Positions 7,421 to 15,126 are shown, counted from the first letter of the stretch. The stretch: DNA of 17,277 nt from an uncultured Oscillospiraceae bacterium (GCA_900552285.1 URYV01000015.1:1-17277); one strand, 5' to 3'. A program made the numbers and translations. Notes: a model not told the origin generated them from the letters alone.

Positions 7421-8388
7421 TCGGTCTCACCCGCTTTCTTTTGAAGCTTGACAAAGCCGAAGGGCTTCGGAGCGGTCAGCCGCTCTATGTGGGGGACGAG
7501 AATGTTCATGAGCACGATTGCCATGGAAACGCCCTCGGGCATGTTGCCGAAAAGACGGATGAGAGAGGTGAGCAGACCGCAGCCCACGGCATAAACCACC
7601 TTGCCCTTCATGTTTATGGGGCAGGTTGTGTAATCGGTGGCCATGAAAATGCTTCCGAGCACAAGTCCGCCCGACATGAGGTTATAAAGAACGTTTTGAC
7701 CGCAAAGACCGGTGACGGCGGCGACGGTTCCCATGAAAACCAAGGGAATGACCGGGGAAATGACCCGTCTCACGCAAAGATATACTCCGCCGAGCAGCAG
7801 CGCCGCGATACATACCTCTCCGAGCGAGCCGGGGCGGAGACCGAAGAACATATCCCGAAGGGAAAAGGGCATTTGCTCTCCGCTTGCAAGATAGGTGAGG
7901 GGGGTCGCGGAAGTGGCGGCGTCGGCCGATTTAAAGGCCAGCGGCATTATCCATTCCTTTGAGGTCATGCTTGCAGGGAAGGAGATCATAAGCACGATTC
8001 TTCCCACAAGGGCGGGATTGACGAAATTCTGTCCGATTCCGCCGAAAAACTGTTTGACGATCACTATGGCGACAAAGTCTCCGATGATCACCATCCATAT
8101 GGGAATCGTGGCGGGAAGGTTAAAGGCGAGAAGAATACCGGTCACGACGGCCGAAAGGTCGCCCACCGTGTTGTCTCGTCCGATGATTTTTCTGAAGCCG
8201 TATTCAAAAAGTATACAGGCGGCAACCGAAACGCCGGTAATGAGCAGCGTTCTCGGCCCGAAAAGCACCACCGACATGACAAGGGCGGGAACGAGAGCGA
8301 TGATAACGTCAAGCATTATGCCTCCGGTCGTTTCTCCGCAATGAAGGTGGGGAGAGGAGTTTACATTAAGCTTTTGTCCCTGAAACAT
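7417..8388 (-). CDS. rnfD: Rnf complex subunit D, membrane subunit with covalent FMN
   Basis: A 323-aa polytopic membrane protein beginning SSPHLHCGETT, the usual RnfD/NqrB N-terminus. The FMN attachment motif is DAATSATPL (residues 157-164), with T162 as the predicted flavinylated threonine. RnfD helps couple electron flow to Na+ or H+ transport. The ATG follows the rnfC stop directly (TAAATG), and its GGGAGG ribosome binding site is inside the end of rnfC. Confidence 0.96.
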   Translation of the reverse strand: MFQGQKLNVNSSPHLHCGETTGGIMLDVIIALVPALVMSVVLFGPRTLLITGVSVAACILFEYGFRKIIGRDNTVGDLSAVVTGILLAFNLPATIPIWMVIIGDFVAIVIVKQFFGGIGQNFVNPALVGRIVLMISFPASMTSKEWIMPLAFKSADAATSATPLTYLASGEQMPFSLRDMFFGLRPGSLGEVCIAALLLGGVYLCVRRVISPVIPLVFMGTVAAVTGLCGQNVLYNLMSGGLVLGSIFMATDYTTCPINMKGKVVYAVGCGLLTSLIRLFGNMPEGVSMAIVLMNILVPHIERLTAPKPFGFVKLQKKAGETE

Positions 8389-9741
8389 TTATTTGGCCTC
8401 CCTTTTGTAAATTTCTTTGGCCAGTCTCATATACTGGACGAGGGGTCGGTGAGCGGGACATGAAAAGGCGCAGCTTCCGCATTCCATACAGGTCAGCACG
8501 CCGGCCTTTTCGAGCGCCGTTTTGTCCTTAAGGCGGGAGTGTTTTTCAATTGCCGTGGGAACAAGCGACATGGGACATACCTCGCCGCAGCGGCCGCAGC
8601 GGATGCAGGCCGTCTCCTTATAGCGCAGAGAGGAGTCCTTGTTGGCCGCAAATAGAATTATGGCGTTGTTTTGCTTGAGCACGGGGATTTGACCGTCGGC
8701 AATGCAAAGGCCCATCATGGGTCCGCCCATGAGGACCTTTGTGATTTCCCTTTCGGGCTGTCCCACAAAGTTTATGACGTCGTCAACCGATGTTCCTATG
8801 GGAACAATGACGTTTTCGGCGCTCTTTTTGAGGGCGGCGCTGTCCACCGTCAGACGTTTGCTCACAAGGGGCATACCCGTTGTGATATATTCATAAAGTT
8901 TGGAAACGCTTGTGATGTTCATGACGATACATCCGACGTCTGCGGGCAGCCCCCCTTGGGGAACCTTGCGGCCGGTGGCGGTGTATACAAGAACCTTCTC
9001 GGCGCCCTGAGGATAGCGGGAGCGGAGCTTCATGATCTTGACCTGATGCTTTTTGTCCCGTCCGTCGCCTGCGATTTTTTCCATCTTTTCTATGGCTGCG
9101 GGCTTGTTGTCCTCAACAGCGATGATGATCTGTTCGGGCTTTAAAACATCAAGCAGCAAAAAGACGCCTTCCATAAGATTTTCGCTGTTTTCGATAGCCT
9201 CGCGGTAGTCGGCGGTTATAAAGGGCTCGCATTCGGCGGCGTTGATTATGACCGTGTCGATAGGCTTGTCCTTGTTCGGTGTGAGCTTTATGTAGGTGGG
9301 AAAGCCTGCTCCGCCGAGTCCCACAAGACCCGAGTCTCTTGCCGCCTTAATGAGGTCGTCAACCGTTTTTACGGGGTGGGGCTTAAGCTCGGGGTCGGGG
9401 GTCATCAGCCCGTCAGATTTGATTACAACGGCGTCGGCCTTTTGACCGGAAGGAAGCTGAATCCTTGTCATGCCCTCAACCGTTCCCGAAACGCTGGAAT
9501 GAACGGGCGCCGAAACAAACTTGTCGCTGTTTCCGACCACCGTTCCCACAAATACGGCGTCTCCTTTTTTGACGGTGGGAATGCAGGGTGCGCCTATGTG
9601 CTGCTGCATGGAAATGCAGACCTTTTCGGGAGGCGGCATTCTGACCGAGTCCTTTTCGGCCGTGAATTTTTTGTGAGGAGCCCTCACTCCTCCGTGAGCC
9701 CGTTTGACAGGCTTTGCCGTGTCGTATAACTTCTCTCTCAC
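8389..9741 (-). CDS. rnfC: Rnf complex subunit C, NADH-binding subunit
   Basis: A 450-aa cytoplasmic-face protein. Visible are the N-terminal HGG motif (16-18), the glycine-rich GLGGAGFPT (141-149) typical of NuoF/RnfC-type FMN and NADH binding, and two 4Fe-4S motifs at C379-C389 and C418-C428 (both CxxCxxCxxxCP). RnfC is the NAD+/NADH reaction site of the complex. The start is a GTG at 9739-9741 preceded by AGAGGG five bases upstream and GGAG further up. It is the first gene of rnfCDGEAB, the usual clostridial order, and is preceded by a consensus promoter. Confidence 0.96.
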   Translation of the reverse strand: MREKLYDTAKPVKRAHGGVRAPHKKFTAEKDSVRMPPPEKVCISMQQHIGAPCIPTVKKGDAVFVGTVVGNSDKFVSAPVHSSVSGTVEGMTRIQLPSGQKADAVVIKSDGLMTPDPELKPHPVKTVDDLIKAARDSGLVGLGGAGFPTYIKLTPNKDKPIDTVIINAAECEPFITADYREAIENSENLMEGVFLLLDVLKPEQIIIAVEDNKPAAIEKMEKIAGDGRDKKHQVKIMKLRSRYPQGAEKVLVYTATGRKVPQGGLPADVGCIVMNITSVSKLYEYITTGMPLVSKRLTVDSAALKKSAENVIVPIGTSVDDVINFVGQPEREITKVLMGGPMMGLCIADGQIPVLKQNNAIILFAANKDSSLRYKETACIRCGRCGEVCPMSLVPTAIEKHSRLKDKTALEKAGVLTCMECGSCAFSCPAHRPLVQYMRLAKEIYKREAK

Positions 9742-9773
9742 GAAATCCCTCTTTTCTCCAATTTTTTTGGTAA

Positions 9774-9822
9774 AACCGCAGCTGCCGCAAAGGTTTGGCG
9801 GGCGAATAAGCTCGCTGCGGTT
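9774..9822 (-). promoter_or_regulatory. Inverted repeat in the rnf operon leader
   Basis: Nine-base arms AACCGCAGC (9774-9782) and GCTGCGGTT (9814-9822) are exact complements around a 31-base loop. They lie in the untranslated leader between the rnf promoter and the rnfC ribosome binding site. In the minus-strand RNA the stem is followed by UUUACC and then an A-run, not a U-run, so it is not an intrinsic terminator. It could affect stability or be a protein-binding site. Chance cannot be excluded. Confidence 0.35.
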
Positions 9823-9872
9823 CGATGAACATAACGCTTTCTGTAAAAGGCAGTCCCAAAACTACCCATTCT

Positions 9873-9901
9873 ATTATACTTCAAAAGCGCATGGCTGTCA
9901 A
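9873..9901 (-). promoter_or_regulatory. Full-consensus sigma-A promoter of the rnf operon
   Basis: On the minus strand TTGACA (9896-9901) and TATAAT (9873-9878) are separated by 17 bases. Transcription is predicted to start near 9866, leaving about 125 nt of leader before rnfC. The -35 hexamer directly abuts the U-tract of the terminator of the preceding MATE gene. Confidence 0.9.
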
Positions 9902-9902
9902 A

Positions 9903-9952
9903 TAAAAAGGCACAAACGCCCTGAGGTTTCCTCTCACAGACGCCTATGCCTT
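9903..9952 (-). terminator. Intrinsic terminator after the MATE gene
   Basis: On the minus strand a long stem begins AAGGCA and ends TGCCTT (9907-9952), with some G-U pairs and a bulge around an AGGAAAC loop, and runs into TTTTTATT. It lies just after the MATE stop codon. Only two bases separate the end of its U-tract from the -35 of the rnf promoter. Confidence 0.85.
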
Positions 9953-9967
9953 ACATTTCAAATTATA

Positions 9968-11386
9968 TTACTCGGTGTCAACATTGTCAACAGGCAAATT
10001 ATTCAATTTGTCCAGTTTTTTGAACTCTCCGCGGACAAAAACAAAGGTTAGTATGCCGGTCAGTATGTCGGTGACGGCCGCCGCCCACAGCATATATTTT
10101 ACCGAGCCGGTGCAAAGACCCAGAACCGTTATGGCCGGCACGAAAAAGACAACGTCCCTTGCAACCGAAATTGCCATGGATTTAAAGGACGCGCCCATGG
10201 ACTGAAGAAAAATCGAGCTTGCCTTGATAAGACAGGTCAGCAGCACCGTCACAAGATAAATTCTCAGGCAAAGGCGGGCATATTCGATGTATATTTCGCT
10301 GTTGCCCCTGCCGACAAGGTCAACTATGAGATCGGGCAGGAGCTGAAAGACTGCGGTTGCGGCAAGTCCAACCGCACTGCAGGCGAGCATGATTTTTTTA
10401 TAGGTTTCCTTAACCCTTCCGAAATTTCCCGCGCCGCAGTTAAATCCCACAATGGGCTGCCCTCCGAGGGCTATTCCGACGCAGACCGAAATAACTATTC
10501 CGAAAACCTTCATGACGATACCGATGACGGCAAGGGGAATGTCGGTGCCGTAAACGGGGTCGTTGATTTTACCGATAAGATTGTTGCACACGGTTATGAT
10601 AATGACAATGGAAAGCTGGGTTATGAGCGAGGATATTCCAAGCGCCGCGATTTTTCCGAAAAGACGCAGATCGGGCTTTACCGAATGTCTTGACAGGCGG
10701 AAATTTTTTGAACGGAAAAGGTAGATAACGGTCAGCGCAAGGGTGACATATTGGCCGATAACGGTGGCAATCGCCGCACCTTTTATGCCCATGCCGAAGG
10801 TGAAGATAAAAATCGGGTCGAGAATGATGTTTAAAACCGCCCCCGAGCTTGTGGCGATCATGGCGTATTTCGGGCTGCCGTCGGCTCGGATTGCCGAATT
10901 CATCCCTTGAGAGAACATATAGGCGGGAAATCCGAGAATGATGACGTCGAAATATATTTCGGCATATTTTCGTCCGGCGGGGGTGGTTCCGAAAAGGGTG
11001 AGAATACCGTCCCTGAATACAATTCCGAATACCGTTAGCAGCACAAGCAGAATTATCTGCATCATAAAGCCGTTTCCGATGCTTTTTTCGGCCGTTTCGT
11101 AATCCCTTTTTCCGCGGCAAAGACTGAACAGAGCGGCCGAACCGTCTCCCACAAGAAGGCAGAGGGCAAGGGCGATAAGGGTGAAGGGGTAGACCACGTT
11201 TGTGGCGCCGTTGCAGAGAATGTTTATGCCCTGGCCGCTTGCGGCGTCGACGCCCGAAATGTGACCGATGTAAATTTGGTCGACAATGTTGTAAAGGGCG
11301 GCCACAAGCATGGAAATGACGCATGGCACAGAAAAACCGCGGAGCAGTTTTCCGATTTTTTCGTTTGCAAGATCAAGTTGTTTCAT
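9968..11386 (-). CDS. MATE-family multidrug/cation efflux transporter
   Basis: A 472-aa membrane protein with the twelve-helix, two-halved MATE layout. The first helix carries the family pattern PCVISMLVAALYNIVDQIYIG, followed by GDGSAALFSLCRGK, and in the second half GGQPIVGFNCGAG matches the corresponding repeat. MATE proteins export drugs, dyes or metabolites in exchange for Na+ or H+. A longer reading frame reaches 11425, but ATG 11386 is chosen because GGAGG lies seven bases upstream of it and the extra 13 codons run into a terminator hairpin. Its leader contains that hairpin. No regulator gene is adjacent and the substrate cannot be told. Confidence 0.93.
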   Translation of the reverse strand: MKQLDLANEKIGKLLRGFSVPCVISMLVAALYNIVDQIYIGHISGVDAASGQGINILCNGATNVVYPFTLIALALCLLVGDGSAALFSLCRGKRDYETAEKSIGNGFMMQIILLVLLTVFGIVFRDGILTLFGTTPAGRKYAEIYFDVIILGFPAYMFSQGMNSAIRADGSPKYAMIATSSGAVLNIILDPIFIFTFGMGIKGAAIATVIGQYVTLALTVIYLFRSKNFRLSRHSVKPDLRLFGKIAALGISSLITQLSIVIIITVCNNLIGKINDPVYGTDIPLAVIGIVMKVFGIVISVCVGIALGGQPIVGFNCGAGNFGRVKETYKKIMLACSAVGLAATAVFQLLPDLIVDLVGRGNSEIYIEYARLCLRIYLVTVLLTCLIKASSIFLQSMGASFKSMAISVARDVVFFVPAITVLGLCTGSVKYMLWAAAVTDILTGILTFVFVRGEFKKLDKLNNLPVDNVDTE

Positions 11387-11393
11387 AAGTTTT

Positions 11394-11398
11394 CCTCC
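11394..11398 (-). promoter_or_regulatory. Ribosome binding site fixing the MATE start
   Basis: GGAGG on the minus strand is seven bases before ATG 11386. It supports this start over the in-frame ATG at 11425. Confidence 0.85.
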
Positions 11399-11400
11399 GA

Positions 11401-11446
11401 TAATAAAAAACCGCAAGCCCGACAAAGACGTCCGGACTTACGGTTT
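11401..11446 (-). terminator. Strong intrinsic terminator hairpin inside the MATE leader
   Basis: On the minus strand a stem of about 15 base pairs (AAACCGTAAGTCCGG against the GGGCTTGCGGTTT side, with some G-U pairs) is followed at once by TTTTTTATTA. It ends only two bases before the MATE GGAGG site. It can serve as the terminator of the upstream fumarate reductase/exchanger operon. There is no room for a promoter between it and the MATE gene, so MATE mRNA must read through it, as in transcription attenuation. Confidence 0.85.
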
Positions 11447-11483
11447 AATTAAAAATTAAATTGCTCGACTTTTTGCGAATATT

Positions 11484-11512
11484 ATTTTATCACAAACAAA
11501 ATGAAAATGTAA
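11484..11512 (-). promoter_or_regulatory. Possible extended -10 promoter for the MATE gene
   Basis: TGATAAAAT on the minus strand (11484-11492) fits an extended -10 with one mismatch. The region 17 bases upstream (TTACAT) is a poor -35. Start would be near 11477, giving a leader of about 90 nt with the terminator hairpin in its second half. Confidence 0.5.
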
Positions 11513-11533
11513 GCAATTTTTTTGCGAAATTTT

Positions 11534-12730
11534 TTATCCGCAAATCATTCCGAAAACCTTGGAAAGCACCACGATGATAACCAGAGCGATGGGGTAGGTT
11601 GCGGCGTATGCCGAGGTGACATCGTCGGTTCCCGCAACCGAAACGAGGGTGCCGAGAGCGGGGGTGGAGGTCATTCCGCCGGTTATGGAACCGAGGTTGT
11701 TGAAAATGCTGAGCTTGAAAACATATTTGGCGAATATAAAGCCGATTATCATGGGGAGAGTGGTCATTATAATGCCGTATACGAAATAGATGGGTTTGAA
11801 GTGGGTTATGAAGTTGACTCCTCCGGGCACGCCTGCGCCGATGAGGAAGAGCATAAGACCGAGCTCACGGAAAACGTTCAGAGTGTTTTTGGTCATACGC
11901 ATGTCAATGGGCCCGATGTGGCCGAAATGGCCGATTATGAGGCCGACGATAAGGGTGCCGCCCGAAGAGCCGAGGGAGAAATTGATTCCGGGAATTTTGA
12001 TTGTTCCGAGAATGATTCCCAGCGCAACGGTGGTCATAAAGGGGAAGAAATCCAGCGAGTCAAGCTTTTTAAGCTTCTTTTTCGGCTCGGGGATGGCAAC
12101 GGCGTTGGCTGCCTTGAATTTTTCTCTTTCCTCGGGGATGTTGACCTTGAGAATACGGGGAACGAGCTGAACAAAGAAAACCACGCCAAGCACACCGAAG
12201 ATGTAGGCAATACCGTAGCCGGAGGTTACCTGTTCCTCGGCATGGGCAAAGGCCTCTTTTGCCGAAGCGAGGCCGGGGGTGGAGGTAAGCGCTCCCGTGA
12301 GAAGACCCATGGCCATGGCGGGCTCGACGCCGAGGGCAATGCAAACGCCCATCGCCAAAAATCCGGCAAGAATTATGATAATGCCCATAAGAAGATAGGA
12401 CATTGTACTCTTGTTAAAGCTGCGGAAGAATTTGGGGCCGGCGATAAGTCCGACGCCCGAAACGAACAGAGCGGTGCCGATGTTGGACACGAGACCGAAC
12501 ATCTTTTTGACGTTGTCGCTCCAAAGAGTGATGTCGGTTTCACCGACGGTAAATGTGCCGACCTTGCTTGCCAGAATTCCGAAAAGCAGGGCGACGAGAA
12601 GCACACCGGCGGTGCCGAGGGAGATACCCTTTATTTCAATTCCGCCGATAAGATAGCCGATTGTGGCAATAATGAAAATAAAAAACAGGGTCGAGAGCAG
12701 GCTGCCCAGGACCGAACCGAGATAAACCAT
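11534..12730 (-). CDS. AspT-family (aspartate:alanine exchanger type) transporter without RCK domains
   Basis: A 398-aa membrane protein with an internal duplication: GALTSTPGL (146-154) in the first half and GGMTSTPAL (351-359) in the second, the signature of the AspT/YidE/YbjL exchanger family. The two halves are joined by a charged cytoplasmic loop (about 195-225). AspT and YidE are about 550 aa because of central TrkA-C/RCK domains; this protein lacks them. Family members exchange aspartate with alanine or move C4-dicarboxylates. Its place after frdA suggests fumarate, succinate, malate or aspartate traffic, which is inference. ATG 12730 is preceded by AGGAG. It lies 103 bases after frdA, on the same strand and probably in the same transcript. 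Confidence 0.85.
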   Translation of the reverse strand: MVYLGSVLGSLLSTLFFIFIIATIGYLIGGIEIKGISLGTAGVLLVALLFGILASKVGTFTVGETDITLWSDNVKKMFGLVSNIGTALFVSGVGLIAGPKFFRSFNKSTMSYLLMGIIIILAGFLAMGVCIALGVEPAMAMGLLTGALTSTPGLASAKEAFAHAEEQVTSGYGIAYIFGVLGVVFFVQLVPRILKVNIPEEREKFKAANAVAIPEPKKKLKKLDSLDFFPFMTTVALGIILGTIKIPGINFSLGSSGGTLIVGLIIGHFGHIGPIDMRMTKNTLNVFRELGLMLFLIGAGVPGGVNFITHFKPIYFVYGIIMTTLPMIIGFIFAKYVFKLSIFNNLGSITGGMTSTPALGTLVSVAGTDDVTSAYAATYPIALVIIVVLSKVFGMICG

Positions 12731-12760
12731 ATTTTTTCTCCTCTGATAATGATAAGTGGT

Positions 12761-12782
12761 GTCGGCGTCTCACATCGCCGAC
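12761..12782 (-). repeat. Small hairpin between frdA and the exchanger gene
   Basis: GTCGGCG (12761-12767) and CGCCGAC (12776-12782) are exact complements with an eight-base loop. There is no U-tract after it. It is the second of two tandem hairpins in the 103-base gap and may be a processing or stability element. Confidence 0.5.
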
Positions 12783-12793
12783 AAATGCCGAAA

Positions 12794-12820
12794 CCGAAGC
12801 GGGAGAGTATCCCGCTTCGG
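12794..12820 (-). terminator. Hairpin after frdA, weak or partial terminator
   Basis: Eleven-base arms CCGAAGCGGGA and TCCCGCTTCGG are perfect complements around a five-base loop. On the minus strand only TTT follows before CGGC, so termination should be incomplete. Such an element could lower exchanger expression relative to frdA. Confidence 0.6.
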
Positions 12821-12833
12821 AAAAATGTAAAGA

Positions 12834-14429
12834 TTATTGTTTTCTTGCGTAATCGGGAAGAATCTTGGGGGACTTGACATCGGTGTCGATACCGGCCGAC
12901 TCAAGCTCCTTCTCGAACTTGTCAACATGATCAAGGGTGAGAGCGCCTACGGTTACGCTCTTGGCCTTCTCGGAAGCGTGCTGACCGGCGTTGCGGCCGA
13001 AAACGATAACGTCAAGCAGAGAGTTACCCATAAGACGGTTGCGTCCGTGAATTCCTCCGACTGCCTCACCGGCAACATAGAGGTTTTCCACGCCGCTCTG
13101 TCCGTCGGCCGAAATGTCGATACCGCCGTTCTGATAGTGAAGGGTGGGATAGACAAGAATGGGCTCCTTGCGGATGTCGATGCCGTATTTGCCGAACATT
13201 CTCATCATGGCGGGGATTCTCTTTTCGATGGTTCCCTCGCCGTTCTTGAGCTCGATCATGGGGGTGTCAAGCCAAACGGCCTTGCCCTGAGGAGTGACAA
13301 CGCCGTTGCCGCGGTCGGAGCACTCGCGAATGATGGAGGCGGCCGAAACGTCACGGGTCTCGAGGGGGTGCATAAAGACCTCGCCGTTTACGTTAACAAG
13401 CTTTGCGCCGAGGGATCTTACCTTTTCGGTAACAAGTGCGCCGAAAATCTGCTCGGGGAAGGCTGCGCCGGTGGGATGATACTGAAGGGTGTCGGCATAG
13501 AGCAGCTTTGCGCCCACGCGGTATGCAAGCACAAGTCCGTCGGCGGTTGCGCCGTAGTGGTTGGAGGTGGGGAAGCCCTGATAGTGGAGACGTCCTGCAC
13601 CGCCGGTGGCAATGATGACGGTCTTTGCCTTGGCAACAAGGATCTCCTTGGTTTCCATGTTCATGAGGACGGCGCCTGCGGCCTTACCCTCATCGTCAAG
13701 AATGATCTCGATGGCGACGGTAAAGTCGACAACGGGAATTTCGCGGTTAAGAACCTCGTCGCGGAGGGTTCTCATGATTTCGGCACCGGAATAGTCCTTT
13801 GCGGCGTGCATACGCTTTCTGGAGGTTCCGCCGCCGTGGGTGGTGATCATGGTTCCGTCGGGAGCCTTGTCGAATTCCACGCCGAGATCGTTGAGCCACT
13901 GAATGGCCTCAGGAGCCTCGTTAACAAGCTTGTAGAGAAGCTCGGGCTTGGCGGCAAAGTGTCCGCCGCCGAAGGCGTCGAGATAATGCTGAGCGGGGGA
14001 ATCGTTGGGTTTGTCGGCAGCCTGAATTCCGCCCTCTGCCATCATGGTGTTGGCGTCGCCGATGCGGAGCTTGGTGACGATCATGACGTTGGCGCCGTTT
14101 TTATGAGCCTCGATTGCGGCCGAAGAACCGGCTCCGCCGCCGCCGATGACCAGCACGTCCACGTCATAGTCGGGATTCGACAGATCGGGGCGGTTGTCCT
14201 TGATGCGGCTGTGGCCCTGGAGCAGAGCGCAAAGCTCGGTGGGAACCTTTTCACCCTTGTTGGGGCCGACCTTAAGCTCACGGAATTCTTCCTTTTTATA
14301 GTCGGGATGATAGGTGGCAAGGAGGGTATCCTTTTCCTCGGCTGTCATTCTTCTGGGTTCAAGCTTGGTGTTTTCTTCACGGGCAGCCTCAACCTTTTTT
14401 ATGGATGCTTCAAAATCGCTGGGATACAT
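12834..14429 (-). CDS. frdA: Fumarate reductase/succinate dehydrogenase-type flavoprotein, soluble form
   Basis: A 531-aa FAD protein expected to reduce fumarate to succinate. Residues 91-101 (DVLVIGGGGAG) are the FAD Rossmann start. Fumarate-site residues of the FrdA/SdhA family are in place: HPTG (318-321), TEKVR (T334, E335, R338, the proton-shuttle arginine position), H431 in HYQNGG, and R465 in GRNRLMGNSLL. The position of the covalent-FAD histidine (SHT..A.GG in FrdA/SdhA) reads ANTMMAEGG, with N128, so FAD is probably non-covalent. About 90 hydrophilic residues precede the FAD domain, which is unusual. Its ribosome binding site AGGAGG overlaps the stop of the FrdB-like gene. No membrane anchor subunit lies beside it. 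Other members act on related enoates or aspartate, but the neighbours favour fumarate. Confidence 0.88.
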   Translation of the reverse strand: MYPSDFEASIKKVEAAREENTKLEPRRMTAEEKDTLLATYHPDYKKEEFRELKVGPNKGEKVPTELCALLQGHSRIKDNRPDLSNPDYDVDVLVIGGGGAGSSAAIEAHKNGANVMIVTKLRIGDANTMMAEGGIQAADKPNDSPAQHYLDAFGGGHFAAKPELLYKLVNEAPEAIQWLNDLGVEFDKAPDGTMITTHGGGTSRKRMHAAKDYSGAEIMRTLRDEVLNREIPVVDFTVAIEIILDDEGKAAGAVLMNMETKEILVAKAKTVIIATGGAGRLHYQGFPTSNHYGATADGLVLAYRVGAKLLYADTLQYHPTGAAFPEQIFGALVTEKVRSLGAKLVNVNGEVFMHPLETRDVSAASIIRECSDRGNGVVTPQGKAVWLDTPMIELKNGEGTIEKRIPAMMRMFGKYGIDIRKEPILVYPTLHYQNGGIDISADGQSGVENLYVAGEAVGGIHGRNRLMGNSLLDVIVFGRNAGQHASEKAKSVTVGALTLDHVDKFEKELESAGIDTDVKSPKILPDYARKQ

Positions 14430-14441
14430 AGTTTTACCTCC

Positions 14442-15116
14442 TTATTTCTCTATCTCGCGGTTGTTATAGAGCTCTTTCATTTCCTCGACGGGCTTCTGCA
14501 TGAGGCTCTCGAGAAGCTCCTTAAAGTCGCCGTTTTTGATTTCCTTTACGCGGTCTTCAAGGTGCTGTGTATGAGGAGCGAGGTATTTACCGTTGATACG
14601 GCGGGCAAGCATGGCCACCTGAGGGTGGGAAATGCCTGCGGGGCAGCGGGAGGAGCAAACGCCGCACATGACGCAGTCGAAGGACTCTTCGGCGCATTTG
14701 TCGAATTCGCCGCGCTGGGCATAAGCGATGTACTGCATGACGTTAAGTCCCTGAGTACAGCTCTTGGTGCAGGCGTTGCAGCCGATACAGCTGTAGATTT
14801 CGGGATAAAGCTGCATCATGATTGCCTGGGTGGGGGAAACCTTCTCGATGTCATAGACCTGCTTAATGAGGGGGAAGAAGGGCAGAGTCGCAACATACAT
14901 ATTGTCCTCGACCTGGGTTGAGCAGGCGAGACATACTTTAAGCTCTCTGTCTCCCTTTATACGATAGATGGTGGCGCAGGCGCCGCAGAAGCCGTTTCGG
15001 CAGCCGCAGCCGCGAACCAGCTGATAGCCGGCATATTCCATAGCGCCCATAATTGTAAGTGATGACGGGACTTCATATTTTTTGCCCATCAGGAAAACGT
15101 TTACCATTTTTTCCAT
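14442..15116 (-). CDS. FrdB/TfrB-like iron-sulfur protein with one 2Fe-2S and two 4Fe-4S motifs
   Basis: A 224-aa soluble electron-transfer protein. Residues 37-65 hold the plant-type 2Fe-2S motif of FrdB/SdhB (C39, C44, C47 and C65 in CRNGFCGAC...LAC). Two CxxCxxCxxxC sets follow at C110-C120 and C148-C158. Classical FrdB has a 3Fe-4S cluster for quinone reduction as its third centre; here the last set is a full 4Fe-4S motif, as in the first half of the thiol:fumarate reductase subunit TfrB, but without the CCG (HdrB) half. It should feed electrons to FrdA. The start is ATG 15116, with GGGAGG ten bases upstream. A longer in-frame reading overlaps the upstream gene and has no such site. Sixteen bases separate it from the reductase gene. 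Confidence 0.88.
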   Translation of the reverse strand: MEKMVNVFLMGKKYEVPSSLTIMGAMEYAGYQLVRGCGCRNGFCGACATIYRIKGDRELKVCLACSTQVEDNMYVATLPFFPLIKQVYDIEKVSPTQAIMMQLYPEIYSCIGCNACTKSCTQGLNVMQYIAYAQRGEFDKCAEESFDCVMCGVCSSRCPAGISHPQVAMLARRINGKYLAPHTQHLEDRVKEIKNGDFKELLESLMQKPVEEMKELYNNREIEK

Positions 15117-15126
15117 GTAAGTTAAA

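Noticed and set aside
9476..9859. A minus-strand open frame starting in the rnf leader and overlapping rnfC, as a possible leader peptide
   Set aside because: It starts at TTG without a ribosome binding site and mostly overlaps rnfC out of frame.
11387..11425. Upstream ATG for the MATE gene at 11425
   Set aside because: It lies inside the terminator hairpin and lacks a ribosome binding site. ATG 11386 has GGAGG at good spacing.
11522..12877. A 451-codon open frame antisense to the exchanger
   Set aside because: The protein would be rich in G, E, D and H with no domain. The minus strand encodes a membrane protein with duplicated TSTP motifs.
12834..14429. L-aspartate oxidase (NadB)
   Set aside because: It shares the fold and lacks a covalent-flavin histidine like NadB, but it has a dedicated FrdB-like partner and Fe-S/NAD(P)H modules in the same operon and no nadA or nadC.
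12837..14921. A 694-codon open frame antisense to frdA and the FrdB-like gene
   Set aside because: It has no recognisable motif or ribosome binding site and runs across two genes with clear cofactor motifs on the other strand.
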